Positions 1 through 8,440 of a DNA stretch of 64,000 nucleotides are shown here, one piece after another; the stretch's first letter is position 1; each line of letters opens with the position of its first letter. The stretch spans positions 928,104 through 992,103 of the forward strand of contig NZ_JARUIU010000001.1 of the NCBI RefSeq assembly GCF_029667115.1, in the 5' to 3' direction. The position numbers and the translations under genes are program-made. A model generated the notes under the pieces. The model saw only the letters and a list, made by a program, of their open reading frames with translations, made no database searches and was not told the origin of the DNA. This DNA is from Jeotgalibacillus sp. ET6 (GTDB lineage: Bacteria; Bacillota; Bacilli; Bacillales; Jeotgalibacillaceae).

Positions 1-1400
1 TTCTCCAGGTCCCGAATGCAGCGGTCCTTTATCTTGCCAATCGCTGCAGCTTTTCTTGCTATATGCTCCCCGAGAACTTTGTCGTCCGGAACTTTCTTTT
101 TAGCGCCCTTGCCATACAAAACGTCATCCGGTTGAACAGCATCCGCGCCGTGTCTTTTTGCAATTGAGGCGAAATCATCAGCTGCCTGTGAAGCATCGAT
201 CACATAAGAAGCAATCAAAAGATCGAAATCTATTCCTTTTAAATTCATTCCAAGCCGGCTGAATGCCACTATGGACTGCTTGGAATCATATACTGATTTT
301 TGATTTTCTTCATCTTCGATCCATTTTTTAAAAAGGGCAGATTCCCTTGCTTTTTCTACAGGAATAAAATAGGTTCCACCCCTGTGGTGAAGTCCAATTC
401 CTAAAATATCAGCTGTGTGATAATTTGAGCCAAACAGTTCGATGTAAAGCTCAGCTTCTGAGTAAAGCATCTCCTCTGTAACTTCCTCTGCATACGTCCA
501 ATCCAAATCTTTTAACTCAATATCTTCCTCTTCTAGATTATCTCCCAATTTGTCAAGAAGCGTCTGGAACGAGAGCTCTTTAAATAACGAACGCAGCTTT
601 TCCTGATCAGGCTCCTGCCTTTCCAGATCGTCGAGTTTAAGCTCTACAGGGGCAACGCGTGTGATTGTTGCTAAATCTTTGCTCATTTTTGCCTGATTTT
701 TAAACTCAGTCAGTTTTTCCTGCAATTTTGCTCCTTTTACTTCACTTATTGAATCAAGCAGTGTTTCAAGAGTGCCAAATTGCTTAAGAAGTTTAATGGC
801 CGTCTTTTCGCCTACTCCGGGAACTCCCGGAATATTATCAGAGGAGTCCCCCATCAGTCCTTTCATATCAATTATCTGATCGGGTGTAAGACCATATTTT
901 TCCTTAATATGATCAGGCGTATAGGACTCCATATCTGTAATGCCTTTGCGGGTAATTTCCACACGTGTATGGTCGGATGAAAGCTGAGTTAAATCCTTGT
1001 CCCCCGATACGACCACAACATCAAATCCCTTTTTCTCCGCCTGCAAAGACAGCGTTCCGATGATGTCATCCGCTTCATATTGATCCAATTCATAATGCTT
1101 TATAGAATAAGCAGCAAGAAGATCTCTTATGAAAGGGAACTGCTCAGAAAGCTCTGAAGGTGTTTTTTGTCTTCCCCCTTTGTATTCCGTGTAAGTTTTA
1201 TGACGAAAGGTGGTTTTCCCCGCATCAAAAGCCACCAGAAGATGGGTTGGTTTTTCATCATCAATCATTTTTGTCAGCATGGTGGTAAAGCCGTATATTG
1301 CATTCGTATGTACGCCTTTGTCATTATTGAGTAATGGCAGCGCAAAGAAAGCTCGATAAGCGATACTGTTGCCATCAATCAGCATTAATTTTTTACTCAA
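1..1400 (-). CDS. polA: DNA polymerase I, N-terminal part (runs off the left edge)
   Basis: DNA polymerase I fills gaps and removes primers during repair and lagging-strand maturation. Only the first ~466 codons are in the window. They cover the 5'-3' exonuclease domain (residues ~1-290: LIDGNSIAYRAFFALP near the start, YEADDIIGTL, GDKDLTQL, GLMGDSSDNIPGVPGVGEKTA) and the beginning of the 3'-5'-exonuclease-like domain; the polymerase domain lies outside. I place the start at a TTG (1400-1398), preceded by an AGGAGGAG ribosome site 5-6 nt upstream and giving MSKKLMLIDGNS. The next ATG, at 1385, has no such site. The gene lies downstream of hflK-hflC and is separated from it by a terminator-like hairpin. 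Identification is firm; the start codon is inferred from the ribosome site. Confidence 0.95.
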   Translation of the reverse strand, partial: MSKKLMLIDGNSIAYRAFFALPLLNNDKGVHTNAIYGFTTMLTKMIDDEKPTHLLVAFDAGKTTFRHKTYTEYKGGRQKTPSELSEQFPFIRDLLAAYSIKHYELDQYEADDIIGTLSLQAEKKGFDVVVVSGDKDLTQLSSDHTRVEITRKGITDMESYTPDHIKEKYGLTPDQIIDMKGLMGDSSDNIPGVPGVGEKTAIKLLKQFGTLETLLDSISEVKGAKLQEKLTEFKNQAKMSKDLATITRVAPVELKLDDLERQEPDQEKLRSLFKELSFQTLLDKLGDNLEEEDIELKDLDWTYAEEVTEEMLYSEAELYIELFGSNYHTADILGIGLHHRGGTYFIPVEKARESALFKKWIEDEENQKSVYDSKQSIVAFSRLGMNLKGIDFDLLIASYVIDASQAADDFASIAKRHGADAVQPDDVLYGKGAKKKVPDDKVLGEHIARKAAAIGKIKDRCIRDLE

Positions 1401-1454
1401 GTAAACTCCTCCTCAAATGGACGATCTCGTAAGCCTGACTTTTTTAAACACAAA

Positions 1455-1508
1455 AGCCGCTGCTTCTCTCATTTTAGCATGTCTAAAATGAAAGAGAAAA
1501 CAACGGCT
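1455..1508 (-). terminator. Hairpin between hflC and polA, probable hflC terminator
   Basis: Nested stem: AGCCG/CGGCT outside and CTCTCATTTTAG paired with CTAAAATGAAAGAG inside. Read on the minus strand it is followed by TTTTGTGTTT, and it starts 28 bp after the hflC stop. The tail is imperfect, so some read-through into polA is possible. Confidence 0.6.
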
Positions 1509-1535
1509 CACATTCTGGATTGATTTACTAAACGC

Positions 1536-2495
1536 TTATTCCAAAACTCCTGACAGCAAACTCGCATATGGAGAATCTGCCGGAAGAATTATCATCGTTT
1601 TGTCATCGATTGTGGTTTTGTAAGATTCAAGCGTACGATATATTTCATAAAACTCCGGATCTTTGGAGAAAGATTCATTATACAGCTTTGCGGCTTCTGC
1701 CTCACCCTCCGCTCGTATCACATCGGCTTCTGCATTCGCCACAGCTAGCAGCTCCCGTACTTCACGATCTGTCTGGGCTTCAATTCTGTTTTTGTTAGCA
1801 TCTCCAGTGGATAAATATTCCTGCGCAGTAGATTCACGTTCGGATATCATTCTCGTGAAAACAGATTCTTCGTTTTCAGTTGGGAGATCCGTTTGTTTCA
1901 TGCGGACGTCCACTACCTCTATCCCAAATGATTCCTGAGTCAGCAGTTCATTCACACGTTCAGTCACGCGATCATTTAAACTTCCACGTGAAGATTTTTC
2001 ATCGTTGATTATTTCGTCATAATCCAGCTGTCCAAGCTCTGTTCGGACGACCGAATAAATGTATTCTTCCATTCGTGACTCTGCATTGATCATCGTTCCA
2101 GCATTTGAGATCATGTCTTTCGGGTTCGTAATGCGCCACACAGAATAGTTATCGATAATAATTCTTTTCTTATCTCTCGTGTTGATTTCTGCTTCAGAAA
2201 CATCGTAGGTCATCTGATATTTAGGAAGAGTTGTCACACTTTGAATAAAAGGAATTTTCGCATGCAAACCAGGACTTTCGATAATTTTTACAACTTCCCC
2301 GAACTGTCTGACAACCCGGTATTCACCCTCTTTGACAATGAATACATTTAGTAATGCTGTAATGAGCAGAACGACAAACAATATAATGAAAGTACCTATT
2401 TTCGAGTATTTTTTCCACTCAAGGGAAGATCCATTTGTTTTTTTGGTACTGGAAAAATCAAAGACTTTGCTGTTTGGATTTTTGTCATCACTCAT
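1536..2495 (-). CDS. hflC: HflC-like SPFH/band 7 membrane protein
   Basis: Partner of HflK. In other bacteria the HflK-HflC complex surrounds and modulates the membrane protease FtsH. The 319-residue protein has a short cytoplasmic N-terminus, one membrane segment (about residues 31-50, GTFIILFVVLLITALLNVF) and then the SPFH/band 7 domain, with the family sequence VVRQFGEVVKIIESPGLHAKIPF and a C-terminal EAEADVIRAEGEAEAAKLY helix. I start at the ATG at 2495 (MSDDKN), which has a GAGGAGGG ribosome site 5-6 nt upstream and overlaps the hflK stop by 8 nt; an in-frame start 15 nt further upstream is less well placed. The overlap implies translational coupling with hflK. Confidence 0.88.
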   Translation of the reverse strand: MSDDKNPNSKVFDFSSTKKTNGSSLEWKKYSKIGTFIILFVVLLITALLNVFIVKEGEYRVVRQFGEVVKIIESPGLHAKIPFIQSVTTLPKYQMTYDVSEAEINTRDKKRIIIDNYSVWRITNPKDMISNAGTMINAESRMEEYIYSVVRTELGQLDYDEIINDEKSSRGSLNDRVTERVNELLTQESFGIEVVDVRMKQTDLPTENEESVFTRMISERESTAQEYLSTGDANKNRIEAQTDREVRELLAVANAEADVIRAEGEAEAAKLYNESFSKDPEFYEIYRTLESYKTTIDDKTMIILPADSPYASLLSGVLE

Positions 2496-3462
2496 TATTG
2501 CCCTCCTCACTTTCTGCCTCTTCCTGCGGTGCTGGCTGCTGTGAACGCTCTAATGGATTAAGAGGCAAATATTTTAACGTGCCGCCATCATCGTTCATTA
2601 TGTAAACCTCAGCATCCGGAAGAACTTCTTCAAGGGTTTCCAAAATCAAACGCTGTCTTGTTATATCAGGATTGGTCTGGTATTCAGCATATAATTTATC
2701 AAAAATGGCCACATCTCCACGCGCCTGTTCAATCCGGGCTGTTTTTTCCCCTTCGGCTCTTGATTCAATTGCGTCTTTTTCCCCTTCTGCTTCATTAATC
2801 AGCTGATTTCTGTATTTATTTGCCTGGTTTTCTTTTGTATTCATCGTTTCTCTGGCATCCGTAACTGCAGTAAACGCCTGACGCACCTCTTCATTTGGCA
2901 GTTCAACATCCTGCAGCTGAACAGCCTGTACAGAAATTCCCATATCGTATTTTTCCATCAGCGTCGAAAGCAGCTCTCTTACCTCAAGCTCGATTTCCGC
3001 TTTACCTGAGGTCAGCGCATCATCTATTTCTGAACTTCCTATAATACTGCGGATGGATGCAGCTGTCGTATCATAAAGGACCTCTTCGGGATCCTCTGCA
3101 TTAAATAAATATTTTTTAGCATCAACAATTTTCCACTGAACCACAAGATCAGCCAGCACAATATTCTCATCGCCTGTGATCATCTTGGTTTCTTCTGGGA
3201 ACGATTGAATTTCTCCGTCTTCCTGCTCATACCCAAACTGCAGACTGAAGGTTTCCTTAGACAGAACTTCAACCTGCTGGATCGGCCATGGCATCTTAAA
3301 TTTTAACCCTGATTCCGTTATCGTTTCGTTCGCTTCACCAAACGTCATCACAAGTGCCTGCTCAGACTCATCAACTGTATACCAGGAAGTGAATAAAACA
3401 ATAATGAGCAGGATAGCGGCTGTAATAAGTCCCAGCCCCGCTGTAATTCGTTTTACACTCAT
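2488..3462 (-). CDS. hflK: HflK-like SPFH/band 7 membrane protein
   Basis: First gene of an hflK-hflC pair. The 324-residue protein has an N-terminal membrane anchor (about residues 8-27), a band 7 domain (SEQALVMTFGEANETITESGLKF onward, to about residue 230), an alanine/glutamate-rich helical segment (AEGEKDAIESRAEGEKTARIEQARGD) and an acidic, low-complexity tail ending in EEGNNE. The ribosome site GGAAAGGAAG precedes the ATG. The pair sits between phoR and polA; in the B. subtilis chromosome as I recall it these two are neighbours with no hflKC. Function in this organism is inferred from the family. Confidence 0.87.
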   Translation of the reverse strand: MSVKRITAGLGLITAAILLIIVLFTSWYTVDESEQALVMTFGEANETITESGLKFKMPWPIQQVEVLSKETFSLQFGYEQEDGEIQSFPEETKMITGDENIVLADLVVQWKIVDAKKYLFNAEDPEEVLYDTTAASIRSIIGSSEIDDALTSGKAEIELEVRELLSTLMEKYDMGISVQAVQLQDVELPNEEVRQAFTAVTDARETMNTKENQANKYRNQLINEAEGEKDAIESRAEGEKTARIEQARGDVAIFDKLYAEYQTNPDITRQRLILETLEEVLPDAEVYIMNDDGGTLKYLPLNPLERSQQPAPQEEAESEEGNNE

Positions 3463-3554
3463 TTAAATCTTCCTTTCCAAATCGTTATACCTATTTTACG
3501 GTTAATGTTTGGAGAAAGTTTCATAAATGTTTCATTTTCGTTACAGCACATGAA

Positions 3555-3587
3555 AAAAGACGTGAACGGGGTCTGTTCACGTCTTTT
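3555..3587 (-). terminator. Intrinsic terminator of phoP-phoR
   Basis: Perfect stem AAAAGACGTGAAC / GTTCACGTCTTTT with a 7-nt loop, followed on the minus strand by a run of T. It lies about 95 bp after the phoR stop and upstream of hflK. Confidence 0.85.
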
Positions 3588-3679
3588 CTCTGGGTTCCTT
3601 GGATGAAGGGGTTTTCACTTAGTATCTTATCAACCAAATGTTAAGAAAAAACCCTTTTAATGTAAAGTAAATGTAAAGC

Positions 3680-5443
3680 TTAATCACTGAACCGGTGTTT
3701 TTTTGGCAGCGTAATTAAAAATGCTGTTCCTTTATTTGGCTCACTCTTTACAGATATATCACCATGGTGGACCTCTACAATATGCTTGACGATGGCAAGT
3801 CCGAGTCCCGTTCCGCCTGAATTTCTGCTTCTAGCTTTATCTACACGGTAAAACCGCTCGAAAATCCTTGGAATCTCATTTTGTTCCATTCCAATCCCAT
3901 CGTCTTCAACGTTAATCAGAATACGCTCCTTCTCATCCGTCACCGTCAGCCTTATTTCACCTCTCGGCTGAGAATAAGTAAGTGCATTGCTGATTAAATT
4001 AATGAAGATCTGCTTCAGACGGTCCTGATCACCCTCTATAAATAGGTCTTGATCTCCATCAAGTACGATTTTCATGCTTTTCTGATCTGCTTTTTGTTTC
4101 ATAATGGCAGTGACTTCCTGGAGCAGTTTGGTGATGTTGACATCTGCCACAGCGAGATTAAAGCCCTGCTGCTCGACCTTCGATAAATCCAGCAAATCCT
4201 GAATTAAGTCCTGAAGCCGGTCACTTTCTTTTAAAATAATTGTTAGAAATGACTCCAGCGCTTCCTGATCATTCATCGCACCATCTAAAAGTGTTTCAGT
4301 AAAGCCTTTAATGGAGGTGATAGGCGTTTTTACTTCATGAGAGACATTCGCAACAAAATCTTTTCTCATTTGCTCAAGCTTTTTCAGCTCCGTTATATCG
4401 TGAAAAACAAGGACAATTCCCTGCCACACACTTCCATCTCCTATAATCGGTGCTCCATACACTTCCAAATGAAGCTTAGATAACACAGAGGAGATATGAA
4501 TCTGCTTACGAATTCTTTGCTCTGTCATAAAAACTTCTTCTGCCACTTCACGAACCTGCTTGTCAGAGATAATATCCACATATCGTTTATTAATCACTTC
4601 ATCGGTCTGCAAACGGAAAAATTCCAAAAATGTGCGGTTTACCAGCACGATATGTCCCTGACGATCGATCATGATCAATCCGCTGCCCATATTCTCAATG
4701 AGCGTTTGCAGCCTGTCCTGTTGAATGGCTTGCAGTGTCACCATTTCCTGCAGATTTCTTGCAAGTACATTAATTGAGTTACTGAGCATTCCTGTCTCAT
4801 CTACCCGATCCTCATACGTTCTGGCGCGGTAATTGCCTTTTGCAAGTTCAATGGCTACTTTAGTGGCTGATTCAATTGGTTTCGTATACTGGTTCGTAAT
4901 TCTTGATCCCAGCAAAATAATGATTAACAGAGCTGCACCCAGGGTTATGCCTAAGATGGTCCAGATTTGACGGTAGACTGACTCCAGCTCATCAAAACTG
5001 GCAGCGACAATTACCAATCCTGCTGTCTCGCCTGCCGCCACACTTTTCGCATAGTACGTCGTGTTTTCATTTGCTTGATATTGAGTGATTGGATCTTCAG
5101 GGGTCAGCTCATCTTCCCCTATCGATTGAATCGTAAGGTCATGATTATTAACATCTATATTGTTTTGACTGTCATAAATCACATTGCTTGAATCACTGAT
5201 CATCATAATTCGTATGTCGAGTACATCGCTCAACTCATCAAAACGTGATGTGGCCACAGTTGTAAAGAAAGGCTGGAGTTCAACCTCATTCACAACAATC
5301 TCCACCTCTTTTTCCATTCTGGAATGCAGAGCGTTTAAGTAATACGATTTAAAAAGTTCCCCAAGCAGCACACCCAGCCCCACAAGAACCAATATAATTA
5401 GAGAAATTAGTGCAAATAAGAGCCTTGTTCGAAAGCTGGACAT
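3680..5443 (-). CDS. phoR: PhoR-type sensor histidine kinase
   Basis: Membrane sensor kinase partner of PhoP, expected to respond to phosphate limitation. The ~587-residue protein has two membrane segments (LLFALISLIILVLVGLGVLL near the N-terminus and ILGITLGAALLIIILLGSRI around residues 160-180) that flank an extracytoplasmic domain. Then come a HAMP-like segment, a PAS domain (LIENMGSGLIMIDRQGHIVL), the HisKA box with phospho-acceptor His (FVANVSHEVKTPITSIKGF) and an ATPase domain (INLISNALTYSQP, DDGIGM, GGTGLGLAIVKHI). I start at the ATG at 5443, one base after the phoP stop and behind AAAAAGGA; an in-frame TTG at 5479 lies inside phoP. Operon with phoP. Confidence 0.93.
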   Translation of the reverse strand: MSSFRTRLLFALISLIILVLVGLGVLLGELFKSYYLNALHSRMEKEVEIVVNEVELQPFFTTVATSRFDELSDVLDIRIMMISDSSNVIYDSQNNIDVNNHDLTIQSIGEDELTPEDPITQYQANENTTYYAKSVAAGETAGLVIVAASFDELESVYRQIWTILGITLGAALLIIILLGSRITNQYTKPIESATKVAIELAKGNYRARTYEDRVDETGMLSNSINVLARNLQEMVTLQAIQQDRLQTLIENMGSGLIMIDRQGHIVLVNRTFLEFFRLQTDEVINKRYVDIISDKQVREVAEEVFMTEQRIRKQIHISSVLSKLHLEVYGAPIIGDGSVWQGIVLVFHDITELKKLEQMRKDFVANVSHEVKTPITSIKGFTETLLDGAMNDQEALESFLTIILKESDRLQDLIQDLLDLSKVEQQGFNLAVADVNITKLLQEVTAIMKQKADQKSMKIVLDGDQDLFIEGDQDRLKQIFINLISNALTYSQPRGEIRLTVTDEKERILINVEDDGIGMEQNEIPRIFERFYRVDKARSRNSGGTGLGLAIVKHIVEVHHGDISVKSEPNKGTAFLITLPKKHRFSD

Positions 5444-5444
5444 A

Positions 5445-6161
5445 TTAATCCTTTTTCGGCTTTTCCATTTTATAGCCAAGGCCCCTTATGGTTTTAATAT
5501 AAAGTGGTTTTTTCGTATTTTCCTCTATCTTTTCCCGGATATGGCTAATGTGTACGTCTACAATGCGGGTGTCCCCCGCGAAGTCATAATTCCATACAGC
5601 CTGCAGAAGCTGATCTCTTGTTAGAACTCTTCCTTTGTTTTCTACCAGATAAAGAAGAAGTTCAAATTCTTTTGGAGTCAATTCCAATTGTCTATCTTTA
5701 TAATAGGCTTCATACTGGTCTGGAAACACCTTAACATCGCCTACTTTAAATGAGGTATCTTCATCCTCTTCTTCCGGAGCCTGAGGTTCTGCCTGCTTAG
5801 TGCGTCGTAAAATGGCTTTTGCTCTTGCTACGACTTCCCTTGGGCTGAAAGGCTTCGTTATATAGTCGTCTGCACCAAGCTCAAGACCCAGCACTTTATC
5901 AAACTCATCGTCTCTTGCTGTCAGCATAATGATTGGCGTCTGTATGTGCTCCTGTCTTAGCTGTTTACATACCTCAATTCCATCCATTTTAGGCAGCATC
6001 AAATCAAGTACAATCAGATCCGGATCGTCATCAATCGCTTTCTGTTTCCCTTCTTGTCCGTCCAGGGCAGTTATTACTTCATATCCGGCCTGCTCTAAAT
6101 TATATTTTAACAATGTTACAATTGATTGTTCATCATCAACTACCAGAACTTTTTTGCTCAT
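5445..6161 (-). CDS. phoP: PhoP-type response regulator, OmpR family
   Basis: DNA-binding response regulator of 238 residues. The receiver domain (residues 1-120) has the acidic pocket VVDDE, the phospho-acceptor Asp in LIVLDLMLPKMDG and the conserved Lys in DYITKPFSP. A linker rich in glutamate (PQAPEEEDEDTS) leads to the C-terminal winged helix (ELTPKEFELLLYLVENKGRVLTRDQLL and HISHIREKIE, RGLGYK). It is the first gene of phoP-phoR, with a predicted sigma-A promoter about 50 bp upstream. The name rests on similarity and on its place between mdh and polA. Confidence 0.94.
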   Translation of the reverse strand: MSKKVLVVDDEQSIVTLLKYNLEQAGYEVITALDGQEGKQKAIDDDPDLIVLDLMLPKMDGIEVCKQLRQEHIQTPIIMLTARDDEFDKVLGLELGADDYITKPFSPREVVARAKAILRRTKQAEPQAPEEEDEDTSFKVGDVKVFPDQYEAYYKDRQLELTPKEFELLLYLVENKGRVLTRDQLLQAVWNYDFAGDTRIVDVHISHIREKIEENTKKPLYIKTIRGLGYKMEKPKKD

Positions 6162-6217
6162 GTTCTACCTCCGCATCGTGTAGTAAAACCGGTCATTCAT
6201 CCAATAACACCACTTTC

Positions 6218-6246
6218 ATTATAGTACACATTTAAGAGCATTTCGA
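6218..6246 (-). promoter_or_regulatory. Predicted sigma-A promoter of phoP-phoR
   Basis: On the minus strand: -35 TCGAAA, 17-bp spacer, -10 TATAAT (perfect). Transcription would begin near 6211 and leave a leader of about 50 nt before the phoP ATG. I did not see convincing PhoP boxes. Confidence 0.6.
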
Positions 6247-6407
6247 TAAATTTCAAGGTGTTTACTAAACTTAAGTCCGCTTTTATTCCTTATTGAATAT
6301 ACAGTCCTCTTATATTGGGTCATCACACCTTCAAAAGGGGCTCCACTTTTTATTTGAAAAGCCGTCCAAAATCGGAACAAAAAAATTTGACCTTTTATCA
6401 TACTTAA

Positions 6408-6626
6408 AAAGAACCTGGGACAAAAGTGTCTCAGGTTCTTTGATCGGTTCACTGCGCTTCAGGCGGACGCTTTCCGCAGGGACGGCGCTGAGACTTTACA
6501 GGGCGCTGCCCTGTAAAGTCTCAGCTTGCCGTCATATCCTGCAGGAGTCGCCACCTTCCGCTACGCTCACCTCATACTAATGATATATAAAGACTCTTTT
6601 ATCATTTATTTTTATTATGTCCCTGC
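6408..6626 (+). repeat. Dispersed palindromic repeat, copy 1 (near-consensus)
   Basis: About 219 bp, one of nine related intergenic copies. The left end is a hairpin (AAAGAACCTGGGACA / TGTCTCAGGTTCTTT, loop AAAG) followed on the minus strand by five T, so it can act as a minus-strand terminator. The centre is a perfect 17-bp stem at 6488-6504 / 6508-6524 with a 3-nt loop. The right end carries TATGTCCC, the inverted counterpart of GGGACAAA. It fills most of the 549-bp space between the maoC-like stop (6711) and phoP. I see no gene in the rest of that space. Confidence 0.9.
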
Positions 6627-6710
6627 TTCCTTAAAGTGTAGTATATCCTTATTACCGATCATTCCAACAGTAAAGCCGGTATGTTGAAGAAAGTAATTTT
6701 TTCCTAATCT

Positions 6711-7187
6711 CTAGAAATTATCAAGTGCAGAGTTTTCAAATCGTTCAAGTTTATGAGGAGGGCATACTGTCACACTTCCAGTCACAACAACGTCTCCTTT
6801 TTCATCGACTGCTTCAACGTTAACTTCAATTTGGGCATTCGGGCGGTCAATTGACGTGACTTCAAATAGAAATTCTACAGTCGCGTAATGTGGAAGCGCT
6901 TTCGGAAAAGTCAGGTTTTGACCAATAATATGCGATCCTGGTCCCGGCAGATACTTTGAGACTGCAGACGTAATAAAGCCTGTAAGCATGATAGTTGGCA
7001 CAATTGGTTTTTTATGAGGTGTTTGAGATGCGTAATCATGTTGAATATACAGCGGATTTGCATCGTTGGTTAAACCAAGAAATAGAAGCAGATCCTTGTC
7101 TTCTATTTTTTCAGTCAGGGTTAGTTTTTCCCCAATCGTCATATCTTCAATATTTCGCCCCATTTTTCTTTTTTTCCCCATCAGCAC
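6711..7187 (-). CDS. MaoC-like hotdog-fold dehydratase/enoyl-CoA hydratase family protein
   Basis: 158 residues. The MaoC/(R)-hydratase pattern is visible: an N-terminal strand with MTIGEKLTLTEKI, then LFLGLTNDANPLYIQHDYASQTPHKKPIVPTIMLTGFITSAVSKYLPGPG. Here Asp-N-P and the His/Tyr-rich segment correspond to the usual substrate-binding and catalytic region, followed by the hotdog strands. Such proteins hydrate short or medium enoyl-CoA esters or act as (R)-specific hydratases; the substrate cannot be told here. The GTG start at 7187 has GGGGGAG 6 nt upstream; the ATG two codons later is an alternative. It stands alone, because a terminator separates it from mdh. Confidence 0.78.
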   Translation of the reverse strand: MLMGKKRKMGRNIEDMTIGEKLTLTEKIEDKDLLLFLGLTNDANPLYIQHDYASQTPHKKPIVPTIMLTGFITSAVSKYLPGPGSHIIGQNLTFPKALPHYATVEFLFEVTSIDRPNAQIEVNVEAVDEKGDVVVTGSVTVCPPHKLERFENSALDNF

Positions 7188-7263
7188 GTAGATCTCCCCC
7201 TTCGTTCAATTAACTGGTGCATGATCGTTATTATACCATTGATTCCATCACTCGTGATCTAAA

Positions 7264-7290
7264 AAGGAATCGCCTGATTGACGATTCCTT
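7264..7290 (-). terminator. Intrinsic terminator of mdh
   Basis: Stem AAGGAATCG / CGATTCCTT with a 9-nt loop, followed by TTTT on the minus strand, about 45 bp after the mdh stop. Confidence 0.8.
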
Positions 7291-7332
7291 CAAGTTGGAT
7301 GGACCATTATCGTCCATAGATCGAGATTCTAT

Positions 7333-8280
7333 TTATGACGAAGTTGTTAGTGCTCCCATCACACTTTTTACAGAATCAACTGATTTCTGAAGCTGAGTTT
7401 TCTCGTCCTGGGATAATTCAAGCTCTACAATTTTTTCAATTCCATTGCCGCCAAGGACAGTTGGCACGCCTAAATAAATTCCTTCGAATCCATACTCACC
7501 TTCAAGATACGCAACGGAAGGCAAAACCCTTTTCTGATCCTTTAGAATCGCCTCTGTCATTTCCATAAGAGAAGCAGCTGGAGCATAGTACGCGGAACCA
7601 TTTCCTAAAAGAGCAACAATTTCTCCTCCGCCTTTACGTGTGCGTTCAATTATGGCGTCGAGCCGGTCTTTTGGGATTAACGTTTCAAGTGGAATGCCCC
7701 CAGCGTTCGAGTACCTTGTCAGCGGCACCATATCATCTCCATGGCCCCCAAGGACAAAACCTTGAATATCTTTAACAGATAAATTTAGTTCCTCCGCAAC
7801 AAACGTGTTGAAACGGGCTGTATCCAGCACACCTGACTGTCCTATGACCCGCTCCTTAGGAAAACCTGATTCTTTATATACTGTGTACGTCATCGCATCG
7901 ACAGGGTTGGATAAAACAAGAATCGTACTATCCGGAGAATGCGCTGTTACTTCTTTCGTGACTGACTTCATGATTTTCTCATTTGTTTGAACAAGGTCAT
8001 CCCGGCTCATACCAGGCTTTCGCGGAATACCTGCTGTAATAATGACAACATCCGATCCCGCGGTATCTTTATAATCAGAGGTGCCTTTAATGGAGACGTC
8101 ATAGCCAAACACCGGGCCCGCCTCCAGCATATCCAGCGCCTTCCCTTTTGTCGGGTCTTCATTTTGAGGAATATCGACTAAAACGATGTCACCAAGTTCT
8201 TTCTGTGCAAGAAATAGGGCCGTAGTTGCTCCTGTAAATCCCGCTCCAATGATTGAAATCTTGTTTCGCTTAAATCCCAT
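7333..8280 (-). CDS. mdh: Malate dehydrogenase (NAD)
   Basis: Oxidises malate to oxaloacetate in the TCA cycle. The 315-residue protein begins [20 protein letters not shown], with the Rossmann glycine motif GAGFTG at about residues 11-16 and the adenine-ribose Asp in DIVLVDIPQ. Catalytic features include [16 protein letters not shown] (substrate arginine loop), [10 protein letters not shown], and the active-site His in [14 protein letters not shown]. The ATG at 8280 has GGGAGGAATTGCA before it and matches the family length of about 312; longer in-frame extension upstream is not supported. Part of the mdh-icd-citZ block, transcribed citZ to icd to mdh. Confidence 0.96.
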   Translation of the reverse strand: MGFKRNKISIIGAGFTGATTALFLAQKELGDIVLVDIPQNEDPTKGKALDMLEAGPVFGYDVSIKGTSDYKDTAGSDVVIITAGIPRKPGMSRDDLVQTNEKIMKSVTKEVTAHSPDSTILVLSNPVDAMTYTVYKESGFPKERVIGQSGVLDTARFNTFVAEELNLSVKDIQGFVLGGHGDDMVPLTRYSNAGGIPLETLIPKDRLDAIIERTRKGGGEIVALLGNGSAYYAPAASLMEMTEAILKDQKRVLPSVAYLEGEYGFEGIYLGVPTVLGGNGIEKIVELELSQDEKTQLQKSVDSVKSVMGALTTSS

Positions 8281-8319
8281 TGCAATTCCTCCCAATCTCG
8301 TATAGTGACGATGATAAAG

Positions 8320-8440
8320 AAAGAACCAGAAAACTGGTCTCTTCAACATCAGCCGGTTGATCCTCTAATCCTTCAGAAAGACCGAAGGATTAAAGAGTCC
8401 GGATTTGGTTGTGAAGAAGCCAGAAAACTGGTTTTTCCGT
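8320..8440 (-). other. icd-mdh spacer with three successive hairpins
   Basis: The 160-bp spacer holds two copies of the palindrome CCAGAAAACTGG (8326-8337 and 8420-8431). Between them is a stronger stem, CTCTAATCCTTC paired with GAAGGATTAAAGAG (8363-8396). None has a clean T-run on the minus strand, so partial termination or an mRNA processing/stability role fits better than full termination. The function is inference. Confidence 0.5.

Noticed and set aside
6218..6452. Minus-strand reading frame of 77 codons above phoP
   Set aside because: It covers the phoP promoter and the repeat hairpin, has no ribosome site and no recognisable family.
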